From contig NZ_CP039383.2 of NCBI RefSeq assembly GCF_004803715.2, forward strand, positions 2,294,001 through 2,358,000: a stretch of 64,000 bases of DNA. Reading direction: 5' to 3'. The DNA is from Luteimonas yindakuii. GTDB lineage: Bacteria; Pseudomonadota; Gammaproteobacteria; Xanthomonadales; Xanthomonadaceae. The position numbers were made by a program, and so were the translations under genes. A model generated the notes under the pieces. The model worked only from the letters and a program-made list of their open reading frames with translations, searched no databases and was not told where the DNA came from. Positions 18,759 through 33,728 of the stretch are shown here, one piece after another. Each line of letters begins with the position of its first letter. Positions within the stretch are counted from its first letter, which is position 1.

Positions 18759-19595
18759 ATGAGTGCAACGCTGCACCGCTATGTCGCCTTTGCCACGGAT
18801 CCTGCAGGCGGCAATCCGGCGGGCGTGTGGTTCGGCGACACCTTGCCCACGGCAGCGACGATGCAACGCATCGCCAGCGAGGTCGGCTTCTCGGAGACCG
18901 TGTTCATCGCCGGCACCGGCCATGAGCGCATCGCGCGGTATTTCAGCCCCGAAGCGGAAGTTCCGTTCTGCGGCCACGCCACCATTGCCGCGGGCGCGGT
19001 GCTGGGCGAGACCTGCGGCGATGGCCGTTACCTGCTGGCGACGCCGGCGGGCGAGGTACCGGTCACGGTCGAAGTGCGCGATGGCGTGCGCATGGCCGCG
19101 CTGGTGTCCGTCACGCCCCGCCATGCAGCCGCTTCGGCGACACTCGTCGATGCCGCGCTCGCTGCGCTGGGATGGACGCACGCCGAACTCGACCCGGCCA
19201 TCGCTCCCGCACGCGCCTATGCCGGCGCTTGGCATCTGGTGCTCGCGGTGCGCGAGGCGGCGCGGCTCGCATCGCTGGCATACGACTTCCAGCGACTGAA
19301 GGCACTCATGCTCGATGACGGCCTCACCACGCTGCAGCTGGTGTGGCGCGAGCGCGCGGACCTCTTCCATGCGCGCAACCCGTTCCCGGTTGGCGGCGTG
19401 GTGGAGGATCCGGCCACCGGCGCGGCCGCCGCGGCACTGGGCGGTTACCTGCGCGATGCCGGATTGATCGAGGCGCCGGTACGCATCCGTATCCGCCAGG
19501 GCGAGGCGATGGGTCGGCCGGGCCTTCTGGTCGTCGACATCCCGCACTCGGGCGGCATCATCGTGTCCGGCACCGCGGTGCCGTGGGCGCCGTGA
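18759..19595 (+). CDS. PhzF-family isomerase/epimerase
   Basis: 278 residues of the PhzF fold, two similar halves of about 130 residues each. E46 in VGFSETVF is the family's catalytic glutamate; EVPFCGHATIAAGAVL (67-82) and VVEDPATGAAAAALGGYL in the C-half are the conserved substrate-pocket motifs. PhzF itself isomerises trans-2,3-dihydro-3-hydroxyanthranilate in phenazine synthesis, but no other phenazine gene is nearby, so the substrate is unknown. The start at 18759 follows GAGGG; upstream in-frame ATG codons lack family similarity. It is 41 bp ahead of the MDR oxidoreductase gene and probably cotranscribed with it. Confidence 0.85.
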   Translation: MSATLHRYVAFATDPAGGNPAGVWFGDTLPTAATMQRIASEVGFSETVFIAGTGHERIARYFSPEAEVPFCGHATIAAGAVLGETCGDGRYLLATPAGEVPVTVEVRDGVRMAALVSVTPRHAAASATLVDAALAALGWTHAELDPAIAPARAYAGAWHLVLAVREAARLASLAYDFQRLKALMLDDGLTTLQLVWRERADLFHARNPFPVGGVVEDPATGAAAAALGGYLRDAGLIEAPVRIRIRQGEAMGRPGLLVVDIPHSGGIIVSGTAVPWAP

Positions 19596-19636
19596 CCACG
19601 GCCGCCTGTCTTCCCACCCTTCGAGGAGTCGATGCC

Positions 19637-22766
<3,130 letters not shown>

Positions 22767-22813
22767 CCCGCATCCGCGCTGCCGCACAGGCATCACGCGC
22801 CTAGCTCGAAATA

Positions 22814-22852
22814 CCTGAACAGGGCAACCCTAAAAGAAGTCGCCCATTCAGG
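22814..22852. other. Stem-loop in a 341-bp gene-free gap
   Basis: The gap from 22767 to 23107 has no gene I can support. Near its left end CCTGAA..GGGC (22814-22825) and GCCC..TTCAGG (22842-22852) pair across a 16-base loop, with a small bulge. There is no T run on either strand, so it is not an obvious terminator of fadH. It may be a leader structure or a REP-like palindrome. Confidence 0.35.
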
Positions 22853-23107
22853 AACGGTTGCGATTCGCGCTCTTACCGTGCGCCCACCTTCCGGAGCCAT
22901 CCCGCCCCGGAACCGGCCCGGGTCGCGTTCGGCGACATCGGTGCCCGGGCAGAAGCGTGCCGCAGAGCCCGCTGCCCTTGTCGCGAATCCCTCGCGAGCG
23001 TCCCGGCTGATGCCGGACGTGCCTATCGCCATGCCGGAAACCGCTGCGACCGCCGTTCCCATCCGGGGATGACGCCGCCGGCCGGCGCAACGGAGCAAGG
23101 ACCGGAC

Positions 23108-23602
23108 ATGCAACTGAGCTGGATTCTCTGGCTGGCCTCGATTCTTCCCCAGCCCGCCGCCGATTCGTTGTGCCTGAGCACGACCGTCTATCTGGAAGCC
23201 CGCAACCAGTCCGAGCGCGGCCAGAAGGCCGTGGCCGAGGTCGCCCTGCGGCGACAGGACAGCGGGCTGTGGGGCGAGTCGATGTGCGAGGTGGTCACCG
23301 CGCGCAAGCAGTTCGCCCCGACCATCGTGTCCCCGCGGACGCGGCTGAACAATGTCGAGGCCTGGTCGCAGGCGGTCACCATCGCCCTCGACGCGGAGCG
23401 CAACTGGTCGCTGCCGCCCGGCGAGCGCACCGAAATCGTGCCGGGTGCCAGCCATTTCATGGCGCATGCGATCGCCAGCCCGAGCTGGCGCAATGCCTAC
23501 CAGGTGGCGCAGATCGGCGACCACACCTTCCTGCGCGTGCAACGGCTGACCCCGCGCCAGCGCGCGGGCGCCTCGGCCACCGCTGCCGCTGCGAAGGGCT
23601 GA
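23108..23602 (+). CDS. Cell wall hydrolase, SleB-like
   Basis: 164 residues of the Hydrolase_2/SleB family. A short signal-like hydrophobic N-terminus (MQLSWILWLASILPQPA) is followed by the family core: TTVYLEARNQSERGQKAVAEVALRR-type helix with the catalytic Glu (E about 35), then VVTARKQFAPT and the C-terminal GASHFMAHA region. Such enzymes cleave peptidoglycan; SleB acts in spore cortex germination, but proteobacterial relatives act in wall turnover or lytic growth. The ATG at 23108 follows AAGGA; an upstream ATG at 23069 would spoil the signal sequence. Confidence 0.82.
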   Translation: MQLSWILWLASILPQPAADSLCLSTTVYLEARNQSERGQKAVAEVALRRQDSGLWGESMCEVVTARKQFAPTIVSPRTRLNNVEAWSQAVTIALDAERNWSLPPGERTEIVPGASHFMAHAIASPSWRNAYQVAQIGDHTFLRVQRLTPRQRAGASATAAAAKG

Positions 23603-23698
23603 CGAGCCGCGTCCATCCGCGGCGCTCGGGTGTCCCGGTGAGTTAACGAAACAGGCCGCGCAATGCGCAGCCTGTCTGCGTTGATGTGTGTGCCCGGC

Positions 23699-24853
23699 TC
23701 AGCCGCGCCTGTCGAGCGGCACGAACTCGAGGTTCTCGGGGCCGGTGTAGTTCGCGCTCGGGCGGATGATCTTGCCGTCGATGCGCTGTTCGATCACGTG
23801 CGCGCTCCAGCCGCTGGTGCGGGCCATGACGAACAGCGGGGTGAACATCGCCGTCGGCACGCCCATCATGTGGTAGCTGACCGCGCTGAACCAGTCGAGG
23901 TTGGGGAACATCTTCTTGATGTCCCACATCACCGTCTCCAGGCGTTCGGCGATGTCGTACATCTTCATGCTGCCCTGCTCTTCCGACAGGTCCTTCGCCA
24001 CCTTCTTGATGACGTCGTTGCGGGGGTCGCCGGTGGTGTAGACCGGATGGCCGAAGCCGATCACCACTTCCTTGCGCTCCACGCGCGCCTTGATGTCGGC
24101 TTCCGCCTCGTCGGGCGAGTCGTAGCGCTGCTGCACCTCGAACGCGACCTCGTTGGCGCCGCCGTGCTTGGGGCCGCGCAACGCGCCGATCGCACCGGCG
24201 ATGCACGAATACATGTCGCTGCCGGTGCCGGCAATGACGCGCGCGGTGAACGTCGACGCGTTGAACTCGTGCTCGGCGTAGAGGATCAGCGAGGTGTGCA
24301 TCGCGCGCACCCAGCTGGCCGGTGGCGGCTCGCCGTGCAACAGGTGCAGGAAGTGCCCGCCGATGGAGTCGTCGTCGGTCTCGACGTCGATGACCCGGCC
24401 ATTGTGGCTCCAGTGGTACCAGTACAGCAGCATCGAACCCAGCGAGGCCATCAGCCTGTCGGCGATGTCGCGCGCTCCGGGGTGGTTGTGGTCGTCCTTC
24501 TCCGGCGTGACGCAGCCCAGCACCGACACGCCGGTGCGCATCACGTCCATCGGATGCGCCGAGGGCGGCAGTTCCTCCAGCGCGGCCTTGACCGCCGCCG
24601 GGATCCCGCGCAGCGACTTCAGCTTGGCCTTGTACGCGCGCAGCTCGGCGGCATTGGGCAGCTTGCCATGCACCAGCAGGTGGGCGATCTCCTCGAACTC
24701 GCTGGTGGTGGCGAAATCGAGGATGTCGTAGCCGCGGTAGTGCAGGTCGTTGCCGGTGCGGCCGACCGTGCACAGGGCGGTATTGCCGGCCGGTGTGCCG
24801 GACAGGGCCACGGACTTCTTCGGCTTGAAAGCCGGGGCAGGGGTCTCGCTCAT
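23699..24853 (-). CDS. prpC: 2-methylcitrate synthase
   Basis: 384 residues of the short citrate synthase class. The catalytic set H195 (YAEHEFNAS), H230 (GPKHGGAN), H269 (GFGHPVY) and D320 (NLDWFSA) is complete. PrpC condenses propionyl-CoA with oxaloacetate in the 2-methylcitrate cycle. The choice of PrpC over ordinary GltA rests on length, on motifs such as GNTALCTVG and [13 protein letters not shown] at the ends, and on prpB being the next gene upstream. Start at 24853, where MSETPAPAF begins; a longer in-frame start has no family match. The gap to prpB (113 bp) holds a palindromic element, so the pair may have separate or attenuated expression. Confidence 0.94.
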   Translation of the reverse strand: MSETPAPAFKPKKSVALSGTPAGNTALCTVGRTGNDLHYRGYDILDFATTSEFEEIAHLLVHGKLPNAAELRAYKAKLKSLRGIPAAVKAALEELPPSAHPMDVMRTGVSVLGCVTPEKDDHNHPGARDIADRLMASLGSMLLYWYHWSHNGRVIDVETDDDSIGGHFLHLLHGEPPPASWVRAMHTSLILYAEHEFNASTFTARVIAGTGSDMYSCIAGAIGALRGPKHGGANEVAFEVQQRYDSPDEAEADIKARVERKEVVIGFGHPVYTTGDPRNDVIKKVAKDLSEEQGSMKMYDIAERLETVMWDIKKMFPNLDWFSAVSYHMMGVPTAMFTPLFVMARTSGWSAHVIEQRIDGKIIRPSANYTGPENLEFVPLDRRG

Positions 24854-24880
24854 GTCTGTTCTCCGTTCTAGAGCGTGTTG

Positions 24881-24960
24881 CCACGGATTCCCGCGGATCA
24901 ACACGGATTAAAAGCTTCAGTCCGTTCTTGCCGATCCGCATCCATCAGCGGAATCCGCGG
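24881..24960. repeat. Palindromic CGGATT-rich intergenic element
   Basis: CGGATT-type units recur: ACGGATT at 24883, GCGGATC at 24893 and ACGGATT at 24903 in one orientation, GATCCGC at 24933 and GAATCCGCGG at 24951 in the other. The two arms can fold into an imperfect hairpin. Sequences of this CGGATT/AATCCG type are scattered between genes in many proteobacteria. It fills most of the prpB-prpC gap. Confidence 0.5.
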
Positions 24961-24966
24961 CGAGGA

Positions 24967-25869
24967 TCATTTCTTCGACGCGAACTGCGCATCCAGCCGC
25001 TGCTCGAACGCGTGGTAGCCGATGCGATCGTAGAGTTCCTCGCGGGTCTGCATTGCATCCACAACCGACTGCTGGTGGCCGTCGCGGCGCACCGCGGTGT
25101 ACACCGCTTCGGCGGCCTTGTTGGCGGCGCGGAACGCCGACAGCGGGAACAGCTGGATCGCCACGCCGGCGGCAGCCAGCTCGTCGCGGGTGAACAGCGG
25201 GGTCTTGCCGAACTCGGTGATGTTGGCCAGCACCGGTACCTTCACCGCGTCGACGAAGCGACGGTAGGTGTCGAGGTCGTACGCAGCCTCGGCGAAGATG
25301 CCGTCGGCGCCGGCCTCGACGCAGGCCAATGCGCGTTCGATCGCCGCATCCACGCCTTCCACCGCGATCGCATCGGTGCGCGCGATCAGGAAGAAGTCCG
25401 GATCGGTCTTCGCATCGGCGGCCGCCTTGACCCGGTCGGCCATCTCGCCCTGCGACACGATCTCCTTGCCGGGGCGATGGCCGCAGCGCTTGGCGCCGAC
25501 CTGGTCCTCGATATGGCAGGCGGCGGCGCCCGCCTTGATCAGCGACTTCACCGTGCGTTCGATGTTGAACGCGCTGGCGCCGAAGCCGGTGTCGATATCG
25601 ACCAGCAGCGGCAGCTCGCAGACATCGGTGATGCGGCGGGTGTCGATCAGCACGTCCTCGAGGGTGTTGATGCCGAGGTCGGGCAGGCCGAGCGAACCGG
25701 CGGCGACGCCGCCTCCGGACAGATAGATCGCGCGGAACCCGGCGCGCTGCGCCAGCAGGGCATGGTTGGCGTTGATCGCCCCGATTACCTGCAGCGGCGA
25801 CTCGGCGGCAAGGGCGGCGCGGAACCGTGCACCCGGGGAAGCGGGGGCGCCGGCGGACGGATGGCTCAT
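24967..25869 (-). CDS. prpB: 2-methylisocitrate lyase
   Basis: 300 residues of the isocitrate lyase/PEP mutase superfamily. The signature KRCGH at 127-131 carries the catalytic Cys C129, and metal/substrate residues lie in VDIDTGFG (90-97) and FLIARTDA. PrpB splits 2-methylisocitrate into pyruvate and succinate, the last step of the 2-methylcitrate cycle. It is the first gene of the leftward prpBC pair, starting 83 bp from the phased TTGATCA repeats that probably control it. Confidence 0.95.
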   Translation of the reverse strand: MSHPSAGAPASPGARFRAALAAESPLQVIGAINANHALLAQRAGFRAIYLSGGGVAAGSLGLPDLGINTLEDVLIDTRRITDVCELPLLVDIDTGFGASAFNIERTVKSLIKAGAAACHIEDQVGAKRCGHRPGKEIVSQGEMADRVKAAADAKTDPDFFLIARTDAIAVEGVDAAIERALACVEAGADGIFAEAAYDLDTYRRFVDAVKVPVLANITEFGKTPLFTRDELAAAGVAIQLFPLSAFRAANKAAEAVYTAVRRDGHQQSVVDAMQTREELYDRIGYHAFEQRLDAQFASKK

Positions 25870-25952
25870 CGAAAACTCCAGTCGTGCCGGCGGTGCCGGC
25901 GGGAGTGGCGGGAGGCCCCGCCATGCACGCCACTCTTGCAGTTCCGGACCGG

Positions 25953-25979
25953 TTGATCAATCTTGATCAGGTTGATCAA
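25953..25979. promoter_or_regulatory. Triple TTGATCA operator between prpB and regulator
   Basis: Three copies of TTGATCA(A) start at 25953, 25963 and 25972, that is about one helical turn apart on the same face of DNA. The outer two are perfect eight-base palindromes, the last lying within GGTTGATCAACC. The cluster is 14 bp before the ATG at 25993 of the helix-turn-helix citrate synthase gene and 84 bp before prpB. Its place and phasing suggest cooperative binding of a regulator of both genes; the adjacent protein is the natural candidate. Confidence 0.6.
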
Positions 25980-25992
25980 CCTGTCCAATGCC

Positions 25993-27240
25993 ATGCCCAC
26001 TGACGCCACTGACATACCGCCCGACCTGCTGACCGCGCGCGACGCCTGCGCGCTGCTCGGGATCAGCCAGGCCACGTTGTACGCCTATGTCAGCCGCGGG
26101 CTGCTGCGTTCGCGCCCCGGAGCCGACCATCGCAGCCGGGTCTACCTGCGGCAGGACGTCGAGCGCCTTGCCGGGCGCAAGCGCAGCGGTCGCGGTGCCG
26201 CGCAGGGTGCGGCGCAGAGCCTGGACCGCGGATTGCCGGTGCTGGAAACGCGGATCTCGCTGATCCGTGCCGACAGCCCCTACTACCGCGGGCATTCGGC
26301 AGTGGAAGCCGTGCGTGCGGGTGCGGCCCTCGAGGACATCGCGCGGCTGCTGTGGGACTGCGGTGCCGACGATCCGTTCGCGCGGCTGGCCACCGCGCCG
26401 TGGCCGGAGGATGCCGCGCAGCTCGCGCGCGCGACACAGCTGCCGCCGCTGGAACGCACGATGGCCGCGCTGCCCCTGCTCGCGCTCGATACCGTGGGCG
26501 CCTTCAGCGCCGCGCCGCGCGCGCGCCACGAGATCGCCGCCGGCCTGCTGCGCGATGTCTCCGCACTGCTGGTGGCCGCCGACCGGACCTCGGGCCCCGT
26601 GCACCAGCAACTCGCACAGGCCTGGCGACCCGGCGACGCCGCATTCGCGGAACTGGTGCGTGCCGCGCTGGTGCTGTGCGCCGACCACGAACTCAACGTG
26701 TCCGCGTTCGCCGCACGCGTGGTGGCGTCCACCGGCGCACACCTGCACGCCACTGCCTGTGCAGGACTGGCCGCGCTGTCCGGCCCGCGCCATGGCGGCG
26801 CGACCGCGCGTGCCTACGCTTTGATCGCCGAAGCCCGCGCCGCTGATCCGGTCGCGGTGATCGCCGGGCGCTGGCAGCGCGGCGACGACCTGCCCGGCTT
26901 CGGCCATGCGCTCTATCCGGAGGGCGATCCGCGCGCGGCCGAGCTGCTGCGGCTGCTGCGCGCGGGCGCCGCCGACACCACCGCGATGGGGGAACTCGAC
27001 GCGATCATCGTCGCGGCCGAGGAGGTCAGCGGCGAGCGGCCGAACATCGACCTCCTGCTGGCGGCGATCTGCCATGTGCATGGGCTTCCGGCGACGCCGG
27101 CCCTGGTGCTGTTCGCCGCCGGGCGTGTCACCGGCTGGTTGGCACATGCGCTCGAACAGCAGGCCGACGGTCGCCTGATCCGCCCGCGCGCCCGCTATAC
27201 CGGTGTCGAACCGGCGGTGGACGCCAGGGCCAACCCGTAG
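25993..27240 (+). CDS. Helix-turn-helix/citrate synthase fusion, likely prp regulator
   Basis: 415 residues. Residues 13-58 form a MerR/excisionase-like winged helix (LTARDACALLGISQATLYAY, then a SRGLLRS wing and RSRVYLRQDVERL). A linker follows, and residues 85-410 form a citrate synthase domain that keeps the catalytic residues H222 (CADHELN), H257 (GPRHGGA), H295 (GFGHALYP) and D343 (NIDLLL). It may therefore bind or turn over citrate/methylcitrate-type ligands while bound to DNA. It diverges from prpB across the TTGATCA repeats, so I infer a metabolite-sensing regulator of propionate catabolism. The ATG at 25993 is preferred over a TTG at 25963 lying inside the repeats. An enzyme with merely autoregulatory DNA binding is possible. 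Confidence 0.8.
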   Translation: MPTDATDIPPDLLTARDACALLGISQATLYAYVSRGLLRSRPGADHRSRVYLRQDVERLAGRKRSGRGAAQGAAQSLDRGLPVLETRISLIRADSPYYRGHSAVEAVRAGAALEDIARLLWDCGADDPFARLATAPWPEDAAQLARATQLPPLERTMAALPLLALDTVGAFSAAPRARHEIAAGLLRDVSALLVAADRTSGPVHQQLAQAWRPGDAAFAELVRAALVLCADHELNVSAFAARVVASTGAHLHATACAGLAALSGPRHGGATARAYALIAEARAADPVAVIAGRWQRGDDLPGFGHALYPEGDPRAAELLRLLRAGAADTTAMGELDAIIVAAEEVSGERPNIDLLLAAICHVHGLPATPALVLFAAGRVTGWLAHALEQQADGRLIRPRARYTGVEPAVDARANP

Positions 27241-27322
27241 GCGCGGCCCATGGCCACGATCACGGCCGCGGCTGTTGCCCCGCTGACCTCCCACCGCACC
27301 ACCTCGGGGCGATGCGCCGCTC

Positions 27323-29218
27323 CTACGCGGGATCGCTGCCGGCCAGCGCGCGCCGGACCTCGTCCAGCGCGCCCGGATCATCCAGCGTGGACAGGTCGCC
27401 CGGATCCTGGCCCTGCGCCAGCGCCTGCAGTGAGCGTCGCAGCAGCTTGCCCGAGCGCGTCTTCGGCAATGCATTGACGATGTAGACGCGTGACGGCCGC
27501 GCCACCGCGCCGAGCGATGCGTCCACTGCGCGCTGCATGTCGCGCGCGGCCTGGTCCCGCGCGCCGGCGTCCGCGGCCATGTCGCGCAGGGTGGCGAACA
27601 CGATCGGCACCTGGCCCTTGAGTTCGTCGGCAACGCCGATCACCGCCGCCTCGGCCACCGCCGGGCACGACGACACCACTTCCTCGATCTCGCGCGTGCC
27701 CAGCCGGTGGCCCGCCACGTTGATGACGTCGTCGGTGCGCCCCAGGATGAAGGTGTAGCCGTCGTCGTCGCGGATCGCCCAGTCGAGCGAGCTGTAGAGC
27801 AGTTCGTTGAAATGGCTGAAGTAGCTGTCGATGAAGCGGCGGTCATCGCGCCAGATGGTGCTCATGCAGCCCGGCGGCAGCGGGGGCTCGATCACCAGCA
27901 CGCCCTTCTGGTTGGGGCCGACGGTTTCGCCGGTGCCTTCGTCGATGACCTTCATCCGGTAGCCGAGGTTGGGAAACCCGGGCGAACCGAACCTGACCGG
28001 CCGCATGTCCAGGCCCGGCAATAGGGTGAGCGCCGGCCAGCCGGTTTCGGTCTGCCAGTAGTTGTCGATGACGGGCTTGCCGAGCGCCTCGCTGATCCAC
28101 GTCGCCGTGGGCTCGTCCAGCGGTTCGCCGGCGAGGAACAGATAGGCGAGCTGCGACAGATTGTGGTCGCGGATGTGGCTGACGTCGTGCTTCTTCAGCA
28201 CGCGGATCGCGGTCGGCGAGGAGAACAGCGTGCGCACGCCGTACTTCTCGCACAGCGACCACCAGATGCCCGGGTCGGGATTGACCGGAAGCCCCTCGTA
28301 CAGCACCGAGGTGCAACCGCCGATCAGCGGTGCGTAGACGTTGTACGAATGCCCGACCGCCCAGCCGACATCGGAGGTGGAGAACATCACCTGGCCCGGT
28401 GCGCAGTCGAAGATCGTGCGCATCGATTGCGCCATCGCGACCGCGTAGCCGCCGACATCGCGCTGCACGCCCTTCGGCTTGCCGGTGGTGCCGGAGGTGT
28501 AGAGCAGGTAGCTGGGCTCGTTGGACTCGAGCCATTCGACCGGCACGTCGGCGTCGCCGACCTCCGCGCGCAGGGTCGCGTAGTCCACGTCTCGTCCATC
28601 GATGCGCGGCTGTGCGTCGTGCAGGCCACGCGAGACGATCAGCACGTTCGGCGGCGGCGATTTGGCGCGCGCGCAGGCCTCGTCGACCAGCGGCTTGTAC
28701 GGGATCACCCGGCTGCCGCGACTGCCGGCATCCGCGGTGATCAGCAGTTGGGGTTCGGCATCGTCGATGCGCAGCGCAAGGTTGTGCGCGGCGAAACCAC
28801 CGAAGACCACCGAATGCACGGCACCGATACGCGCGCAGGCGAGCATCGCGAATACGGCCTCGGCCATGTTCGGCATATAGATGACGACGCGGTCGCCACG
28901 CGCCACGTCAAGCCGCTGCAGCACGGCCGCGAACGCGTTCACTTCGCGATGCAGTTCGCGGTAGGTGATCTCGCGTGTGACGCCGGTTTCGGTGGACACC
29001 ACCACCAGCGCAAGCTGGTCACCGCGTTCCTCGAGGTGGCGGTCGACGGCGTTGTAGCAGAGGTTGGTCCGGCCACCGACGAACCAGCGCCGGAATGGCG
29101 GGTTCGAGTAGTCGAGGATCTGCTGCGGCGGCACCTGCCAGTGGATGCGCTTCGCTTCCTCGGCCCAGAACGCTTCCGGCTCGTCAATGGAGCGGCGGTA
29201 GACCTCTTCGTAATCCAT
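27323..29218 (-). CDS. prpE: Propionyl-CoA synthetase
   Basis: 631 residues of the acetyl-CoA-synthetase-like adenylate-forming family. The ATP loop YTSGTTGKPKG begins at Y240; VIDNYWQTETGWP and ILGRTDDVINVAGHRLGTREIE mark the PrpE subgroup and the hinge, and the catalytic, acetylatable Lys lies in the C-terminal TRSGKLLRR. PrpE converts propionate, ATP and CoA to propionyl-CoA, the substrate of PrpC nearby. It converges with the helix-turn-helix fusion gene. The adenylate-forming domains are full length. Acetyl-CoA synthetase activity is the main alternative; the length and the N-terminus MDYEEVYRRSIDEPEAFWAE favour PrpE. Confidence 0.93.
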   Translation of the reverse strand: MDYEEVYRRSIDEPEAFWAEEAKRIHWQVPPQQILDYSNPPFRRWFVGGRTNLCYNAVDRHLEERGDQLALVVVSTETGVTREITYRELHREVNAFAAVLQRLDVARGDRVVIYMPNMAEAVFAMLACARIGAVHSVVFGGFAAHNLALRIDDAEPQLLITADAGSRGSRVIPYKPLVDEACARAKSPPPNVLIVSRGLHDAQPRIDGRDVDYATLRAEVGDADVPVEWLESNEPSYLLYTSGTTGKPKGVQRDVGGYAVAMAQSMRTIFDCAPGQVMFSTSDVGWAVGHSYNVYAPLIGGCTSVLYEGLPVNPDPGIWWSLCEKYGVRTLFSSPTAIRVLKKHDVSHIRDHNLSQLAYLFLAGEPLDEPTATWISEALGKPVIDNYWQTETGWPALTLLPGLDMRPVRFGSPGFPNLGYRMKVIDEGTGETVGPNQKGVLVIEPPLPPGCMSTIWRDDRRFIDSYFSHFNELLYSSLDWAIRDDDGYTFILGRTDDVINVAGHRLGTREIEEVVSSCPAVAEAAVIGVADELKGQVPIVFATLRDMAADAGARDQAARDMQRAVDASLGAVARPSRVYIVNALPKTRSGKLLRRSLQALAQGQDPGDLSTLDDPGALDEVRRALAGSDPA

Positions 29219-29387
29219 GGCGCGATCCGGCGGAGTTCGATTGCCGAGAATAGTCCGCCGCTACACGGTCCGTAGCTCGACCTTCGTCTTACTTCCCGGC
29301 ATCCGAAGCTTGCGCGGGAGCCGGATGCGGATGACGTGTTCCAGCGCCCGTGAAGTGCGCTCCGTTGCGATGCGCGTTGCCCGTCGG

Positions 29388-29498
29388 GGGCGCAAGGGGA
29401 TGCCCGGAGCCGGCCATGGATGACCGGCGACGGCCGTGGGAGCTGGACGCGGACTTCGGCCGGCTGGGCATTCCCCTGCGGCCGCGACAGGCCTTGGA
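29388..29498. repeat. Inverted-repeat intergenic element, copy B
   Basis: Second copy of the element at 66-184. Its left end GGGCGCAAGGGGATGCCC (29388-29405) is the inverse of 29466-29483 with 15 of 18 positions matching. It shares ordered blocks with copy A but differs in the middle. The rest of the 381-bp gap 29219-29599 has no gene; a second palindrome pairs GCATCCG near 29299 with CGGATGC near 29322, and the mdh terminator closes the gap. Confidence 0.65.
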
Positions 29499-29528
29499 CT
29501 CCCATGGGGACCCGCCCGCGGCGAATAC

Positions 29529-29558
29529 AAAAAAGGACAGCGGCATTCGCCGCTGTCC
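29529..29558 (-). terminator. Terminator of mdh
   Basis: Ten-base perfect stem GGACAGCGGC/GCCGCTGTCC with loop ATTC, followed on the minus strand by six T. It is 41 bp past the mdh stop codon. Confidence 0.9.
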
Positions 29559-29599
29559 TCCTGTGCTCCGTCGCCGGCACCGAGCCGGCTGCTCCGGCA

Positions 29600-30643
<1,044 letters not shown>

Positions 30644-31000
30644 TCAGTACACGCGGTAGCCGAGTCGGGTGAGGCCGCGATCGAGCTCGGTGGTGTCGTA
30701 GCCGTGCACGACCTGCTGGCCGATGATGGTGGTCGGCACGCCGCGCACGCCCATCGCCTGCATCGCGCGGTCGCCTTCCGGCGTGTCGACGTCGAGCACG
30801 CGGTAGCGCACGCTGGCACGCTCGAAGTCACCCTGTTGCTTGCGGCAGTAGCCGCACCATTCGGCGGCCAACATCACGATGCGGTCGTCGCCGGTGGTGA
30901 TGCGTGGATCATCAGGGTGCAATGCGGGTTCCGCATCGCCCTGGAAGTGGTGCCAGGCGCCGGCCGCGGCGAGCAACAGCAGCAGCACCGGCCAGCGCAC
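30644..31000 (-). CDS. Membrane-anchored glutaredoxin-like protein
   Basis: 118 residues. An N-terminal hydrophobic helix (3-16, WPVLLLLLAAAGAW) anchors or exports a thioredoxin-fold domain with the redox motif CGYC (49-52) and a cis-Pro at P89 (RGVPT). The GWxYCxxC-like segment AAEWCGYCRKQQ and the short length match the glutaredoxin family (DUF836/GrxC-like) of this group. It probably reduces or isomerises disulfides at the periplasmic face; partner unknown. The start is a GTG at 31000; no better ATG is in frame. The gap of 186 bp to the cyclophilin gene shows only an AT-rich TAAAAT near 31141-31146. Confidence 0.8.
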   Translation of the reverse strand: MRWPVLLLLLAAAGAWHHFQGDAEPALHPDDPRITTGDDRIVMLAAEWCGYCRKQQGDFERASVRYRVLDVDTPEGDRAMQAMGVRGVPTTIIGQQVVHGYDTTELDRGLTRLGYRVY

Positions 31001-31186
31001 CGATCAGCCCCGCAGCGGGCGCGCGGCCCGCGATGCGCCCGCACGTGCGTGGTGCGCACATGGGCGGGTGGCGATGGACGGAATCGGCTGCGGCATCGGG
31101 GGCCCTGGAAGCCAGCCGCGGCGGGTGCCGCGGGCCGGCGATTTTAACATCCGGCGGGGCGGGGACGCCCGGCCGGACCGGCGCAC

Positions 31187-31681
31187 TCAGGCGGCGAGGA
31201 TCTTGTTCCACTCGGCCACGCGGTCGGCCTTCGCCGCCAGCGCAGCGTCGGCATCGCCGTCGATCTTCACCGACTTGATGGCGTCGCCCTGCTTCACCGC
31301 ATCGACCACGTCCAGGCCTTCCACGACCTTGCCGAACACGGTGTGCTTGCCGTCCAGCCAGTCGGTCTTGATGTGGGTGATGAAGAACTGGCTGCCGTTG
31401 GTGTTCGGGCCGGCATTCGCCATGGAAAGCACGCCGCGGTCGTGCTTCACGCCGTTGTCGGTCTCGTCCTCGAAACGGTAGCCGGGGCCACCGCGACCGC
31501 TGCCTTCGGGGCAACCGCCCTGGATCATGAAGTCGGCGATGACGCGGTGGAACGAGAGGCCATCGTAGAACCCGCGACGGACGAGGTTGACGAAGTTGGC
31601 GACGGTGAGCGGCGCCTTTTCAGGCAGCAGCTCGACCTTGATCTGGCCGCGGTCGGTATCGAACAGAGCGTGGAGGGACAT
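31187..31681 (-). CDS. ppiB: Cytoplasmic peptidyl-prolyl isomerase, cyclophilin type
   Basis: 164 residues, the size of E. coli PpiB, without a signal peptide. Active-site residues FHRVI (44-48), MIQGG (52-56), NGSQFFIT (95-102) and KHTVFGKV are present. W108 in [12 protein letters not shown] corresponds to the cyclosporin-binding Trp of eukaryotic cyclophilin A, which E. coli PpiB lacks, so this enzyme could be more cyclosporin-sensitive (inference). It catalyses cis-trans isomerisation of peptidyl-proline bonds. It diverges from typA across 183 bp. Confidence 0.94.
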   Translation of the reverse strand: MSLHALFDTDRGQIKVELLPEKAPLTVANFVNLVRRGFYDGLSFHRVIADFMIQGGCPEGSGRGGPGYRFEDETDNGVKHDRGVLSMANAGPNTNGSQFFITHIKTDWLDGKHTVFGKVVEGLDVVDAVKQGDAIKSVKIDGDADAALAAKADRVAEWNKILAA

Positions 31682-31864
31682 GGGAGGATTCCTTCGGTGG
31701 GGTGGCGAGGGACGGCGGCGCTGGCCGCGCCCGGGTGAAAGATGAATGCCGCCATCGGGACGCCCTGCAGCATCGACGGCACTGCCGGTATATGATACCC
31801 GGCTTCCCTCCCACGAGCCCCGCGCCCTGCCCCGCAACGGCGCCCGCTCCACTGTGCCCGCCAT

Positions 31865-33712
<1,848 letters not shown>

Positions 33713-33728
33713 TCGCGGCGCCACGGCC

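Noticed and set aside
22793..23542. Minus-strand open frame over the 22.8-23.5 kb gap and the cell wall hydrolase
   Set aside because: The hydrolase on the plus strand has signal peptide, Shine-Dalgarno and family motifs; the opposing frame has none.
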